Shown here piece by piece: positions 44,344 through 53,652 of a DNA stretch of 64,000 nucleotides. Each line of letters begins with the position of its first letter. The stretch's first letter is position 1. The stretch spans positions 248,001-312,000 of the forward strand of contig NZ_JACDTY010000007.1 of assembly GCF_013520985.1 (NCBI RefSeq). The letters are read 5' to 3'. The notes below the pieces were generated by a model that worked only from the letters and a program-made list of their open reading frames with translations, was not told the DNA's origin and did no database searches. Source of the stretch: Mesorhizobium neociceri (GTDB lineage: Bacteria; Pseudomonadota; Alphaproteobacteria; Rhizobiales; Rhizobiaceae). Position numbers and translations under genes: made by a program.

Positions 44344-45138
44344 ATGCTGAATCAGACCAAACCGGATCCTGTTCGCTCGCCGCTGCTGGAAGCGGCGAAG
44401 CCGCAAGGCATCCGCCATGGCTATTTCACCCGTATCGGCGGTGTCTCCAGCGGCATCTACCAGGGGCTCAACATCGGCACCGGCTCGGATGATGACCAGA
44501 TGCTGGTCGCCGAGAACCGGCGCCGCGTCGCCGCCTGGATGGGTGTGCCGGCCAGCCATCTGTTGACTGCACATCAGGTTCACTCGCCCGACGTCGTCAT
44601 CGTGAACGAGCCCTTCCCCGGTCCACGGCCCAAGGCCGACGCCGTCGTCACCGACCGGCCAGGCATCGCCATCGGCGCCTCGACCGCCGATTGCGGCCCG
44701 GTGCTGTTTGCCGATGCAGAGGCGCGCGTCATCGGCGCGGCGCATGCCGGCTGGAAGGGCGCTTTCACCGGCGTGCTTGAAAACACCATTGCCGCGATGG
44801 AAAGCCTCGGCGCCCGCCGCGATCGCATCGTTGCGGTTCTCGGCCCGTCCATCGGCCCTGAAAACTACGAAGTCGGGCCGGAATTCGTCGCCCGCTTTGT
44901 CGAGGCCGATGCCGAAAACATCGGCTATTTCATGCCTTCGGCCAATCCGGGGCATGCGATGTTCGACCTCAACCTCTATACGATCGACCGGCTCAAGAAG
45001 GCCGGCGTGACCGCCGAGGGGCTTGGCCGCTGTACCTATGCCGAGGAGGATCTCTTCTTTTCCTACCGGCGCACGACGCATCGCAAGGAACCGGACTACG
45101 GTCGGCAGGTTTCGGCAATTGTTTTGGAGAATGAATAA
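44344..45138 (+). CDS. pgeF: Peptidoglycan editing factor PgeF (YfiH/laccase-domain family)
   Basis: 264 residues from ATG 44344; a TTG at 44308 is also possible. HGYFTRIGGVSSGIYQGLN, TAHQVHSPDVV, STADCGPVLFAD, AAHAGWKGAFTGVL and GPSIGPENYEVG are the metal-binding and core motifs of the family. YfiH/PgeF removes wrongly built muropeptides carrying L-Ser in E. coli, and some homologues have purine nucleoside phosphorylase activity. The two roles cannot be separated from sequence. It ends in TAATG, coupled to the M24 peptidase gene. Confidence 0.93.
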   Translation: MLNQTKPDPVRSPLLEAAKPQGIRHGYFTRIGGVSSGIYQGLNIGTGSDDDQMLVAENRRRVAAWMGVPASHLLTAHQVHSPDVVIVNEPFPGPRPKADAVVTDRPGIAIGASTADCGPVLFADAEARVIGAAHAGWKGAFTGVLENTIAAMESLGARRDRIVAVLGPSIGPENYEVGPEFVARFVEADAENIGYFMPSANPGHAMFDLNLYTIDRLKKAGVTAEGLGRCTYAEEDLFFSYRRTTHRKEPDYGRQVSAIVLENE

Positions 45139-46289
45139 TGGCGCTGCATTTCGAACGGTCGGAGTTTGACGCTCGGCGTGACCGCCTGATGATCGAGATG
45201 ACCGAGAAGAAGCTCGATGCGGTGCTCCTTTTCGCCCAGGAAAGCATGTACTGGCTGACCGGTTACGACACGTTCGGCTTCTGCTTCTTCCAGTGCCTGG
45301 TGGTGAAGGCCGACGGCTCGATGGTGCTGCTCACCCGCTCGGCCGATTTGCGCCAGGCGCGCCACACCTCGATCATCGACAAGATCGTCCTGTGGACCGA
45401 CCGCGACGGCGCCAACCCGGCGATCGACCTGCGCAACCTGCTCAACGACCTCAATTTGCTCGGCGCCCGCATTGGCGTCGAATACGACACCCATGGCCTG
45501 ACCGCCTTCAACGGCCGCCGCGTCGACGAGCAGTTGCAGACCTTCGGCCAGATCGCCGATGCCTCCGGCATTGTCGGCCGGTTGCGCCTGTTCAAGAGCC
45601 CGGCCGAAATCGCCAAGGCCGAAAAGGCCGCCAACCTGTCCGACGACGCGCTCGACGCGGCGCTCCCGCTGATCAAGCAGGGCGGCGACGAGGCGCTGAT
45701 CCTTGCCGCGATGCAGGGCGCGGTCTTTGCCGGCGGCGGCGACTATCCGGCCAATGAATTCATCATCGGCTCGGGCATCGATGCGCTGCTCTGCCGCTAC
45801 AAGGCCGGACGCCGCAAGCTGACCAAGAACGACCAGTTGACGCTCGAATGGGCGGGTGTTTTCCACCACTATCATGCTCCGATGATGCGCACGGTGCTGA
45901 CCGGCAAGGTGTCGAAGCGCCATCAGGAGCTGTTCGACGCTGCCCGCGCCGCTCTGCTGGCGGTCGAGAAGGCGATGACGCCCGGCAACACCTTCGGCGA
46001 CGTCTTCGACGCCCATGCCCGCACGCTGGAAGCGCACAATCTGACCAAGCATCGGCTGAACGCCTGCGGCTATTCGGTCGGTGCCCGCTTCGCCCCGTCC
46101 TGGATGGACTTACCGATGTTCTACCAGGGCAATCCCGAGCCGATCGCGCCCAACATGACGCTGTTCGCGCATATGATCATCATGGACTCCGAAACCGAGA
46201 CCGCGATGACGCTTGGCCGCACCTACCTGACCACCGAATCCCAGCCGAAGCCGCTTTCACGCCATGATCTCGACTTGATCGTACAGTGA
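45138..46289 (+). CDS. M24 family metallopeptidase (Xaa-Pro aminopeptidase-like)
   Basis: 383 residues from ATG 45138, overlapping the pgeF stop. The N-terminal creatinase-type domain has MTEKKLDAVLLFAQESMYWLTGY. The C-terminal pita-bread domain has LTLEWAGVFHHYHAPMMRTV and YSVGARFAPSW. Canonical M24 peptidases use Asp-Asp-His-Glu-Glu. Here the first aspartates look altered (LEWAGV where DxGxxxxGY is usual), so catalysis may differ, as in creatinase-like enzymes, which need no metal. It may act on a dipeptide or a C-N bond of a small molecule. Confidence 0.85.
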   Translation: MALHFERSEFDARRDRLMIEMTEKKLDAVLLFAQESMYWLTGYDTFGFCFFQCLVVKADGSMVLLTRSADLRQARHTSIIDKIVLWTDRDGANPAIDLRNLLNDLNLLGARIGVEYDTHGLTAFNGRRVDEQLQTFGQIADASGIVGRLRLFKSPAEIAKAEKAANLSDDALDAALPLIKQGGDEALILAAMQGAVFAGGGDYPANEFIIGSGIDALLCRYKAGRRKLTKNDQLTLEWAGVFHHYHAPMMRTVLTGKVSKRHQELFDAARAALLAVEKAMTPGNTFGDVFDAHARTLEAHNLTKHRLNACGYSVGARFAPSWMDLPMFYQGNPEPIAPNMTLFAHMIIMDSETETAMTLGRTYLTTESQPKPLSRHDLDLIVQ

Positions 46290-46344
46290 ATCCATAATGG
46301 TTGGTCCACGCGGGGGCGTTCACAGCTAAGGAGTTTTCGGGCAG

Positions 46345-46944
46345 ATGAGACGATCGCATGTGACGACCGTGTCATTGCTCGCAGCGCTTGTGCTGGCCGC
46401 TTGCACCAACGCCAAGGACGTCCTCGAACCGTCCGCCATCACGCCACCGGCAGCCTCGGCCCAACCGGCCCAGCCACTATCGGCAGCCCCAGGCACCGCG
46501 CCGGTCACCACACCAGCGCCGACGGTCGGCGCCACCACACCCGCCAACCCAGCGCAGAGCGCCGCCGCCCTGTCGAAGACGCGGCTGCAGATCGCGCCCA
46601 TCGTCGGCGCCTCGGTGGAGGCAGCAACGCCGCTGACGGCCGAGTTGCAGACGCGCGCCAGGCAGCGCGGCATCACGCTTGCCGGCAGCGCCGACCAGGC
46701 CGCCACGCATGTGCTGAAGGGCTACTTCTCGACCATGACGGAAGGCACGGACACCACCGTCATCTACGTCTGGGATGTCTATGACCCCGCCGGCAACCGG
46801 CTGCACCGCATCAACGGCCAGCAGAAGGCGCCCTCAGCCAATGCCGCCGAAGGCTGGCCCGCTGTCGCGCCCGCCACCATGCAGGCGATAGCCGACCAGA
46901 CGATCGACCAGTTCGCGGCCTGGCTCGGCGGCAGCGCCGGCTGA
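46345..46944 (+). CDS. Lipoprotein of unknown function
   Basis: 199 residues from ATG 46345, with AAGGAG upstream. The signal peptide ends in lipobox LAAC. A Pro/Ala/Thr-rich linker of about 70 residues follows (PVTTPAPTVGATTPANPAQS), then a folded part with RLQIAPIVGASVEAATPLTAEL, KGYFSTMTEGTDTTVIYVWDVYDPAGNRLHRI and IADQTIDQFAAWL. Lipoproteins with this layout are common in rhizobia and are often near prs, as here. No function is known. Confidence 0.8.
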   Translation: MRRSHVTTVSLLAALVLAACTNAKDVLEPSAITPPAASAQPAQPLSAAPGTAPVTTPAPTVGATTPANPAQSAAALSKTRLQIAPIVGASVEAATPLTAELQTRARQRGITLAGSADQAATHVLKGYFSTMTEGTDTTVIYVWDVYDPAGNRLHRINGQQKAPSANAAEGWPAVAPATMQAIADQTIDQFAAWLGGSAG

Positions 46945-47085
46945 TCCGCCTGTTGCCGGCTTTCGCCACTGTTGACGTTTTTGAGATTAGCCGGCGGATT
47001 CCGACCAACGAGGCTTGCAATACCGGCACGGCTCGCTAAAAGCCCGGTTAAGAGGACCTCCCCCATCCTTCGCCAGGAACGGTGC

Positions 47086-48021
47086 ATGAAGCTTTTCGCG
47101 GGCAATTCCAACCGGGTGCTGGCCGAAGCGGTCGCCCGCTATCTCAACGTCCCGCTGGGTAAAGCCAGCGTAAGACGTTTCGCCGATCAGGAAATCTTCG
47201 TCGAAATCCAGGAAAACGTGCGCGGCGAGGATGTCTTCATCCTGCAGTCCACCTCGTTTCCGACCAACGATCATTTGATGGAACTGCTCATCATGATCGA
47301 TGCCTTCATGCGCTCCTCGGCCAAGCGCATCACCGCGGTCATTCCCTATTTCGGCTATGCCAGGCAGGATCGCCGGGCGTCGGGCCGCACCCCGATCTCG
47401 GCCAAGCTGGTCGCCAACATGATCACCCGCGCCGGCGTCGACCGCGTTTTGACCCTCGATCTCCATGCCGGCCAGATCCAGGGCTTTTTCGACATTCCGA
47501 CCGACAATCTGTTCTCGGTGCCGGTCATGGCCCGCGACGTGAAGGCGAAATACAAGCAGCTCGGCAATGTCGTCGTCGTCTCTCCCGACATCGGTGGCGT
47601 GGTGCGCGCCCGTGCGCTGGCCAAGCGCTTTGACGCACAGCTGGCCATCGTCGACAAGCGCCGCGAACGGCCCGGTGAATCCGAGGTGATGAACATCATC
47701 GGCGCGGTCGCCGGCAAGGATTGCCTGCTGATCGACGACATCGTCGATTCCGGAGGCACGCTGTGCAACGCCGCCGATGCGCTGCTGGCCAACGGCGCCA
47801 CCAGCGTCACCGCCTACATCACCCATGGCGTGCTGTCAGGCGGCGCTGTCGCGCGCATCAGCGGCTCCAAGCTGCAGGAACTGGTGATCACCGATTCCAT
47901 CCAGCCGACGCAGGGCGTGCTCGACGCGCCGAACATCCGCGTCATCTCCATCGCCGACCTGATGGGCGAGGCGATTTCGCGCACGGCAACCGAGGAATCG
48001 GTGTCGAGCCTGTTCGACTAG
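47086..48021 (+). CDS. prs: Ribose-phosphate pyrophosphokinase
   Basis: 311 residues from ATG 47086. It makes PRPP from ribose 5-phosphate and ATP, feeding purine, pyrimidine, His and Trp synthesis. [40 protein letters not shown], the flexible catalytic loop DKRRERPGE and the PRPP motif [10 protein letters not shown] are all present. The longer ORF to 46972 has no support. The stop TAG is also the first part of a family B repeat, which may terminate the transcript. Confidence 0.96.
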   Translation: MKLFAGNSNRVLAEAVARYLNVPLGKASVRRFADQEIFVEIQENVRGEDVFILQSTSFPTNDHLMELLIMIDAFMRSSAKRITAVIPYFGYARQDRRASGRTPISAKLVANMITRAGVDRVLTLDLHAGQIQGFFDIPTDNLFSVPVMARDVKAKYKQLGNVVVVSPDIGGVVRARALAKRFDAQLAIVDKRRERPGESEVMNIIGAVAGKDCLLIDDIVDSGGTLCNAADALLANGATSVTAYITHGVLSGGAVARISGSKLQELVITDSIQPTQGVLDAPNIRVISIADLMGEAISRTATEESVSSLFD

Positions 48022-48113
48022 AGCAATTCCAAGAAAAGTGTGAAGCGTTTTCCCTGGAGAGGCGCGTAGCGCTTTCCCTCGGGGAATTGCGTCAAACAAA
48101 CAGATAAAGCGGA
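48020..48113. repeat. Dispersed repeat, family B copy 3 (second hairpin incomplete)
   Basis: Starts AGAGCAATTCCAAGAAAAGT just at the prs stop; GCAATTCC pairs with GGAATTGC near 48084. After GATAAAGCGG the similarity to the copies at 20480 and 34121 fades, so the second hairpin is missing or degraded. Confidence 0.8.
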
Positions 48114-48218
48114 CGCCTACATTAGCGGCCCGTAATCTGCGTTGTTGTTGCAAGCAGACATTTCTCCCGACGCGCTTGGCATGGCATACTGCCCCTCCAA
48201 ACAATGGAGGAGTAGCAG

Positions 48219-49196
48219 ATGCCAATGCGGCGTAGGACTTTGCTCGGGCTTGCGGTTTCCATCGCGGCCGCCTTTTCGGCGCCGGCGGCCTGGGCCGCCG
48301 ATTTTCCGGACCGGACCATCACAATGGTTGTCCCCTTTTCCGCCGGCGGCTCAACGGATCTCGTCGCGCGCCTCGTCGCCAACAAGATGTCCGAGAAGCT
48401 GGGCCAGCAGATTGTCGTCGAAAATGTCGGCGGCGCCGGTGGCAGCATTGGTGCTGCCCAGGTCGCCCGGGCTGAACCCGATGGCTACACGATCCTCATG
48501 GGCACGGTTGCCACACACGCGCTCAACCCACTGATCCTGAAGACAAAGCCTTACGATGCGGAAAAGGATTTCGCTCCGATATCGCTGCTTGTCCTGGTGC
48601 CGAACGTCCTGGTCGTGAACCCTGAATTCCCCGCCAAGGACGTCAAGGAGCTGATCGAACTGCTGAAGAAGGATCCGGACAAATACGCCTACGCCTCATC
48701 AGGCAATGGCACCCCGCTGCATCTCTCGGGCGAGCTTTTCAAAACCATGGCCGGTGTGAGCATGCAGCACATCCCTTACAAGGGCGCCGGACCAGCGCTG
48801 AACGACGTTATCGGCAATCAGGTGCCGATGATGTTCGACAACCTGCCGTCCTCGTCGGGGCATATCAAGAGCGGGACGCTGAGGGCGCTTGGCGTTACCA
48901 CCAAAGAACGCGTGCCCTCCTTCCCCGACATACCGGCTATCGCCGAAACCATTCCCGGCTATGAAACCTATAGCTGGAACGCTCTGTTCGCGCCCGCTGG
49001 CACCCCGCCGGAGGTGATCGCCGTTCTTCAGAAAGCGGCAGTTGGGTCTCTGAAGGATCCGGACGTGATTGCCCGCATGGCCCAGTTCAGCGCCTCGATC
49101 GTGGCCTCCACCCCGGAAGAGCTTGGAGCGCATGTGAAGGCTGAGCTCGCCAAGTGGGAGCCGATCGTCAAGGCCAGCGGCGTTCAGATGGACTAG
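48219..49196 (+). CDS. Bug-type tripartite tricarboxylate transporter substrate-binding protein
   Basis: 325 residues from ATG 48219, with GGAGGAGTAG upstream. The signal peptide ends in AAWAADF. The Bug/TctC features PDRTITMVVPFSAGGSTDLVAR, VENVGGAGGSIGAAQVARA, PDGYTILMGT and IPYKGAGPALNDVIGNQVP are in order. Bug proteins bind organic acids or similar small ligands in the periplasm. The membrane partners TctA and TctB are not next to it. Orphan Bug genes are common, and some serve as sensors. The ligand is unknown. Confidence 0.92.
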   Translation: MPMRRRTLLGLAVSIAAAFSAPAAWAADFPDRTITMVVPFSAGGSTDLVARLVANKMSEKLGQQIVVENVGGAGGSIGAAQVARAEPDGYTILMGTVATHALNPLILKTKPYDAEKDFAPISLLVLVPNVLVVNPEFPAKDVKELIELLKKDPDKYAYASSGNGTPLHLSGELFKTMAGVSMQHIPYKGAGPALNDVIGNQVPMMFDNLPSSSGHIKSGTLRALGVTTKERVPSFPDIPAIAETIPGYETYSWNALFAPAGTPPEVIAVLQKAAVGSLKDPDVIARMAQFSASIVASTPEELGAHVKAELAKWEPIVKASGVQMD

Positions 49197-49224
49197 GCAG
49201 CGTCAGCGCGCGCTCCGGCGTCCG

Positions 49225-50097
49225 TTAAGGCGCCGGGCCCTCAAGTCGAGGCTGAGCCCGCCGCATGCCTTCGTCGCGCGCGCCGCGCATATAGCCGCGC
49301 GGCGAGGCGCCCAGCATCCGTTTGAACATGGTGATGAAGGCCGGCACGCTGTCATAGCCGAGATCGAGCGCTACCCTGGTGATCGGCTCGCCGTCGGCGA
49401 GCCTGGGAAGTGCTGCAAACAGGCAGGCCTGCTGGCGCCATGTCGACAAGGACAGCCCCGTCTGGCGATGGAAGGCGCGGGTGAACGAGCGCCGGCTCAT
49501 CCCCGCGGCATCGGCCCACTCGTCGATCGTGGCATGCGGCGACGGTGCCGCGACAAAACGCCGGCACAGTGCCGCCAACCTTGGATCGGACGGAAACGGC
49601 AGGCCGAGCGGCCGTTCCGGCAGTGTCGGGATTTCGTGCAACAGCAGGTTCATGATCAGCCCGCCGCGCCCTTCGAGTTCACCGCCTTGCGGCAGCTTTT
49701 CCGATTCGACGATCAGGCTGTGCATCAGTTCGGTGACGCCAACGACGCGCAATCCTTCCGGCAGGCCGGGAATCGCGCCCGGCATGACATAGACCGAGCG
49801 CATCGAGACATCGCCCAGCATTTCGACGGAATGCTCGGTGCCGGCCGGGATCCACATTGCGTGGTCGGGCGGCACCATCCAGCGTCCGTACCTGGTCGTC
49901 ACCAGCACGACGCCGACCAGCGCATGCAGTAGCTGGCTGCGGCTGTGGCGGTGTTGAGGCACGTGGTAACCGTCCGGATATTCGGTCGGCAAAGCCACCG
50001 CCGGCCCGGAAACCTCCTCCAGCCATTGCCAGCGGCTTTCGTGCAATCGGCCGAGATCGGCATTGCCGGCGCGGAAGATGTCCCTGCCATGTGGCAT
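49225..50097 (-). CDS. AraC family transcriptional regulator
   Basis: 290 residues from ATG 50097. The N-terminal cupin-like sensor domain has GYHVPQHRHSRSQLLHAL and VPPDHAMWIPAGTEHSV. The C-terminus has two helix-turn-helix units: IDEWADAAGMSRRSFTRAFH and ITRVALDLGYDSVPAFITMFKR, then LGASPRGYMR. It is divergent from the MFS transporter gene at 50278, with 180 bases between. Control of that transporter is therefore likely, as for many AraC/efflux pairs. The effector is unknown. Confidence 0.92.
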   Translation of the reverse strand: MPHGRDIFRAGNADLGRLHESRWQWLEEVSGPAVALPTEYPDGYHVPQHRHSRSQLLHALVGVVLVTTRYGRWMVPPDHAMWIPAGTEHSVEMLGDVSMRSVYVMPGAIPGLPEGLRVVGVTELMHSLIVESEKLPQGGELEGRGGLIMNLLLHEIPTLPERPLGLPFPSDPRLAALCRRFVAAPSPHATIDEWADAAGMSRRSFTRAFHRQTGLSLSTWRQQACLFAALPRLADGEPITRVALDLGYDSVPAFITMFKRMLGASPRGYMRGARDEGMRRAQPRLEGPAP

Positions 50098-50277
50098 CGG
50101 CTATGGCCCACTTGCGAAACTATTGGACCAAACCACGAAAGAAGTCGCCTCGCAAGCGGCTTATAAGGCAGTCGTCCCCCAAGGCGCTTCATACGAGCGT
50201 CCTTAAGGCGGTCCGCAGGAGCGGCCGCCAAGCCTGCCTGCGGGCAAACACCCGCCAAAAAGACCTCGGAGCCTGCC

Positions 50278-51522
50278 TTGACCGATACGACAGCCACCAG
50301 CACTGCGCCGCAGCCAAGCGCCAGCCTCCCCTCAGTCCAGGCGACCGCCTTCACCGTCATTCTTGCGGTGAGCTTTTGCCACGGTGTCAACGACATCATG
50401 CAATCGCTGCTGCCGGCGATCTATCCGCTGCTGAAAGAGAATTACGGTCTCGATTTCTGGCAGATCGGTCTTTTGACCTTCACCTTCCAGGTCACGGCAT
50501 CGCTGCTGCAACCGGTCATCGGCATGATCACCGACAAGCGGCCAATGCCCTATTCCCTCCCCTATGGCATGGCGTCCTCGCTGATCGGCCTGATCGTGCT
50601 GGCGTATGCCGGGCACTATGCGCTGCTTCTGGTCGGCGCCTCGCTGATAGGTATCGGCTCGGCGATCTTCCATCCGGAATCCTCGCGCATTGCCCGCTTT
50701 GCCTCGGGCGGCCGCTTTGGCCTGGCGCAATCGTTGTTCCAGGTCGGCGGCAATTTCGGCCAGTCGATGGGGCCGCTGCTCGCCGCCTTCATCGTCGTGC
50801 CCTTCGGCCAGACCAGCATTTCCTGGTTCGCCGTCGGTTCGCTGATCGGCATCATCGTTCTGTCGCGGGTCGGCGGCTGGTACAGCCGGATGCGCGCCGC
50901 GCAAGGCAACCGCAAGGCGGCAAGCTTCGTCTCGCCCTTCCCGCGCAAGAAGGTCATGGGTGCGCTCATCGTCCTGACGCTGCTGGTGCTGACCAAGAAC
51001 GCCTACATCGCCTCGCTCTCCAGCTACTACACCTTCTACTCCATCCATAAGTTCGGCGTGTCGGTGCAGATGAGCCAGGTCATGCTGTTCCTGTTCCTTG
51101 GCGCCTCGGCGCTGGGCATCCTGCTCGGCGGCCCGTTCGGCGACCGCTACGGTCAGAAGGCGATGATCTGGTTCTCGATCGTCGGCGTGCTGCCTTTCAC
51201 GCTGGCCCTTCCCTACGCCAATTTCGAATGGACGATGGTGCTGACGGTGCTGATCGGCCTGATCCTGTCCTCGGCTTTCTCCAACATCGTGGTGTTTGCG
51301 CAGGAACTGGTGCCGGGACGTGTCGGCACCATCGCCGGCATCTTCTTCGGTTTCGCCTTCGGCATGGGCGGCATTGCGGCTGCCGTGCTTGGCGTCGTCG
51401 CCGACATGAAGGGCATCGATTTCGTCTTCCAGATCTGCTCGTATCTACCGCTGCTCGGCCTACTGACGGTGTTCCTGCCCAACATGAAGGAAGCCAGGAA
51501 GGCGCAGGCGATAGCCAGCTAA
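50278..51522 (+). CDS. MFS transporter, fosmidomycin-resistance (Fsr) type
   Basis: 414 residues from TTG 50278; no ATG occurs before the first helix. About twelve membrane helices are visible. TVILAVSFCHGVNDIMQSLLPAIYPLL at the start and LTFTFQVTASLLQPVIGMITDKRP are typical of the Fsr group. GSAIFHPESSRIARFASGGRFGLAQSLFQVGGNFGQSMGPLLAAF follows in several blocks. Fsr exports fosmidomycin in E. coli; the substrate here is not known. It is probably controlled by the divergent AraC protein. A strong terminator follows. Confidence 0.92.
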   Translation: MTDTTATSTAPQPSASLPSVQATAFTVILAVSFCHGVNDIMQSLLPAIYPLLKENYGLDFWQIGLLTFTFQVTASLLQPVIGMITDKRPMPYSLPYGMASSLIGLIVLAYAGHYALLLVGASLIGIGSAIFHPESSRIARFASGGRFGLAQSLFQVGGNFGQSMGPLLAAFIVVPFGQTSISWFAVGSLIGIIVLSRVGGWYSRMRAAQGNRKAASFVSPFPRKKVMGALIVLTLLVLTKNAYIASLSSYYTFYSIHKFGVSVQMSQVMLFLFLGASALGILLGGPFGDRYGQKAMIWFSIVGVLPFTLALPYANFEWTMVLTVLIGLILSSAFSNIVVFAQELVPGRVGTIAGIFFGFAFGMGGIAAAVLGVVADMKGIDFVFQICSYLPLLGLLTVFLPNMKEARKAQAIAS

Positions 51523-51550
51523 AACCGTTCGATTTTCCGGATTTGACCCG

Positions 51551-51578
51551 AGGGCGCGGCATTTGCCGCGCCCTCTTT
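51551..51578 (+). terminator. Intrinsic terminator after the MFS gene
   Basis: Perfect ten-base stem AGGGCGCGGC / GCCGCGCCCT with an ATTT loop, then CTTT. Confidence 0.9.
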
Positions 51579-51666
51579 GATTCTTTCACCACATGCCGGA
51601 TGAAAAGCCTGTTAGGAAATAGTCATCAACGAAGGCTTGGGGCCTCCGACGTCTCTGGAGAAAGAT

Positions 51667-52581
51667 ATGCGCAAGATCGTGCTGGCCGTTTTGGGTGTGC
51701 TTCTTTTTGCCTTGCCGGCTACGGCGCGCATCGTTCCTTTTCCACCGGGTTTCAAGACGCAGTCCGTCGAAACCAACGGCACCAAACTCTATGTGCGCGT
51801 CGGCGGCAAAGGTCCCGCCGTCGTGCTGCTGCACGGCTTTGCCGATACCGGAGACATGTGGGGCGCAGCGGCGGTGGCACTTGCGAAGGACCACACCGTC
51901 ATCGTGCCGGATCTGCGCGGCATGGGTCTGTCTGCCCACCCGGAAGCGGGCTACACCAAGAAGAACCAGGCCGTCGACATCGCCGGCGTGTTGGATGCCC
52001 TGAAGATCGACAAGGCAGATCTGGTCACCCACGACATCGGCAACATGGTCGGCTATGCGCTTGCCGCGCAATATCCCAAGCGCATCACCAAATGGGTCAT
52101 CATCGATGCGCCGCTGCCCGGCATAGGCGACTGGGAAAAGATCAAACAAAGCCCGCTGCTTTGGCACTTCAACTTCCGCGGTCCGGATATGGAGCGGCTG
52201 GTCGCGGGGCGCGAGCGCATCTATCTCGATCGCTTCTACAACGAGCTGTCGGCCGACCCCAAGAAGATCGACGAGGCAACGCGCAGGCACTACGCCAAAC
52301 TCTATGCCCGCCCGCATGCGATGCATGACGCTTTCGAGCAGTTCAAGGCCTTTGACCAGGACGCGATCGACAACCAGGCGATGCTCGCCGCCGGCGGCAA
52401 ACTGACCATGCCGGTGCTGGCTGTTGGCGGGGAAAAATCCGCCGGCACAACGCAGGCCGATACATTGCGGCTTGTTGCGACCGATGTCACAGGCGGCATC
52501 GTGCCTGACTCCGGTCACTGGATCATGGAGGAGAACCCCGACGCAACCGTCAAGCTGATCACTGGTTTTCTCGTCAAGTAG
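51667..52581 (+). CDS. Secreted alpha/beta hydrolase, epoxide hydrolase / dehalogenase type
   Basis: 304 residues from ATG 51667, with CTGGAGAAAG upstream. A signal peptide (KIVLAVLGVLLFALPATA) sends it out of the cytoplasm. The oxyanion segment VVLLHGFADTGDMW, the nucleophile elbow THDIGNMVGYALA with Asp as nucleophile, and the last histidine in DSGHWIMEE fit the epoxide hydrolase and haloalkane dehalogenase branch. The acid residue is not certain. The substrate is unknown. It is convergent with another alpha/beta hydrolase across a shared terminator. Confidence 0.88.
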   Translation: MRKIVLAVLGVLLFALPATARIVPFPPGFKTQSVETNGTKLYVRVGGKGPAVVLLHGFADTGDMWGAAAVALAKDHTVIVPDLRGMGLSAHPEAGYTKKNQAVDIAGVLDALKIDKADLVTHDIGNMVGYALAAQYPKRITKWVIIDAPLPGIGDWEKIKQSPLLWHFNFRGPDMERLVAGRERIYLDRFYNELSADPKKIDEATRRHYAKLYARPHAMHDAFEQFKAFDQDAIDNQAMLAAGGKLTMPVLAVGGEKSAGTTQADTLRLVATDVTGGIVPDSGHWIMEENPDATVKLITGFLVK

Positions 52582-52611
52582 GTACTGTCCGACATTTCGA
52601 TGAGAGCAAAA

Positions 52612-52638
52612 GCACCCGCCTGACGGCGGGTGCCTTTG
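52612..52638. terminator. Bidirectional terminator between two hydrolase genes
   Basis: Stem GCACCCGCC / GGCGGGTGC with a TGAC loop, AAAA on the left and CTTTG on the right, between convergent genes. Confidence 0.88.
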
Positions 52639-52657
52639 TCTATCCAAGTGGACGATT

Positions 52658-53500
52658 CTATGCCTTGAAGAAGGCCAGCAGGTCGGCATTGATGACATCG
52701 GCATGGGTCGTCGCCATGCCATGCGGGAAGCCCTTGTAGATCTTGAGCTCGCCCTTCTTGAGCAGCTTGACCGACAGCAGCGCCGAGTCGGCGATCGGAA
52801 CGATCTGGTCGTCGTCGCCATGCATGACCAGCACCGGCACATCGATTGCCTTCAGATCGTCGGTGAAGTCGGTTTCCGAGAACGCCTTGATGCAATCATA
52901 GTGCGCCTTGGTGCCACCCATCATGCCCTGGCGCCACCAATTCTCGACGACAGCCTGCGAAACTACGGCGCCGGGACGGTTGAAGCCGTAGAACGGGCCG
53001 GCCGCAACATCGTGGAAGAACTGCGCGCGGTTGGCAGCCTGGGCGGAGCGGAAACCGTCGAACACCTCGATCGGCAGGCCGCCAGGATTGGCCGCGGACT
53101 TGACCATGATCGGCGGCACGGCGCCGATCAGCACTGCTTTGGCGACACGGCCGCCCGAGCCATACCGCCCGACATAGCGCGCCACCTCGCCGCCGCCGGT
53201 GGAATGGCCGACATGGATGGCGTTCTTGAGGTCGAGATGCGCCACGAGTTCCGCGACGTCAGCGGCATAAGTGTCCATCTCGTTGCCGGTATCGGTCTGG
53301 GTCGAGCGGCCGTGGCCACGGCGATCATGGGCAATGACGCGGTAACCCTTCGACAGAAAGAACAGCATCTGGGCGTCCCAGTCGTCGCTGCTCAGCGGCC
53401 AGCCATGATGGAAGACGATGGGCTGGCCGGTTCCCCAATCCTTGTAGAAAATCTCGGTGCCGTCCTTGGTGGTGATCGTGCTGCTGCCGGGCTTGGTCAT
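52658..53500 (-). CDS. Alpha/beta hydrolase, non-haem chloroperoxidase type
   Basis: 280 residues from ATG 53500, preceded by GGAGATTG; ATG 53512 would lie over that [35 protein letters not shown], the catalytic Ser in [14 protein letters not shown], Asp in [12 protein letters not shown] and His in YKGFPHGM are typical of cofactor-free haloperoxidases/arylesterases. The in vivo role is probably ester hydrolysis or perhydrolysis, not halogenation. It is divergent from an OhrR-like regulator with two palindromes between, so it is probably induced by peroxide. Confidence 0.9.
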   Translation of the reverse strand: MTKPGSSTITTKDGTEIFYKDWGTGQPIVFHHGWPLSSDDWDAQMLFFLSKGYRVIAHDRRGHGRSTQTDTGNEMDTYAADVAELVAHLDLKNAIHVGHSTGGGEVARYVGRYGSGGRVAKAVLIGAVPPIMVKSAANPGGLPIEVFDGFRSAQAANRAQFFHDVAAGPFYGFNRPGAVVSQAVVENWWRQGMMGGTKAHYDCIKAFSETDFTDDLKAIDVPVLVMHGDDDQIVPIADSALLSVKLLKKGELKIYKGFPHGMATTHADVINADLLAFFKA

Positions 53501-53535
53501 CTCAATCTCCATTTATTGTCTTTCGCGATAATCAA

Positions 53536-53601
53536 TATCGCGATAACAATATGACTAGCGCAGATCGAAACCCTTGTCTACAGAAAATATGTATCGCGAT
53601 A
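53536..53601. promoter_or_regulatory. Two TATCGCGATA palindromes between the hydrolase and MarR genes
   Basis: TATCGCGATA is perfect at 53536-53545 and again at 53592-53601, with a related TTCGCGAT at 53522. The centres are 56 bases apart. They lie between the divergent starts at 53500 and 53653 and are probable operators for the MarR/OhrR-like protein. Confidence 0.65.
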
Positions 53602-53652
53602 TCATTTTTCGTGGTACATATCTGAAACGCTCAGTTGGCAAAGGAATGCGTC

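Noticed and set aside
48219..49196. Full tripartite tricarboxylate transporter locus
   Set aside because: Only the binding protein is present; no TctA or TctB genes flank it.
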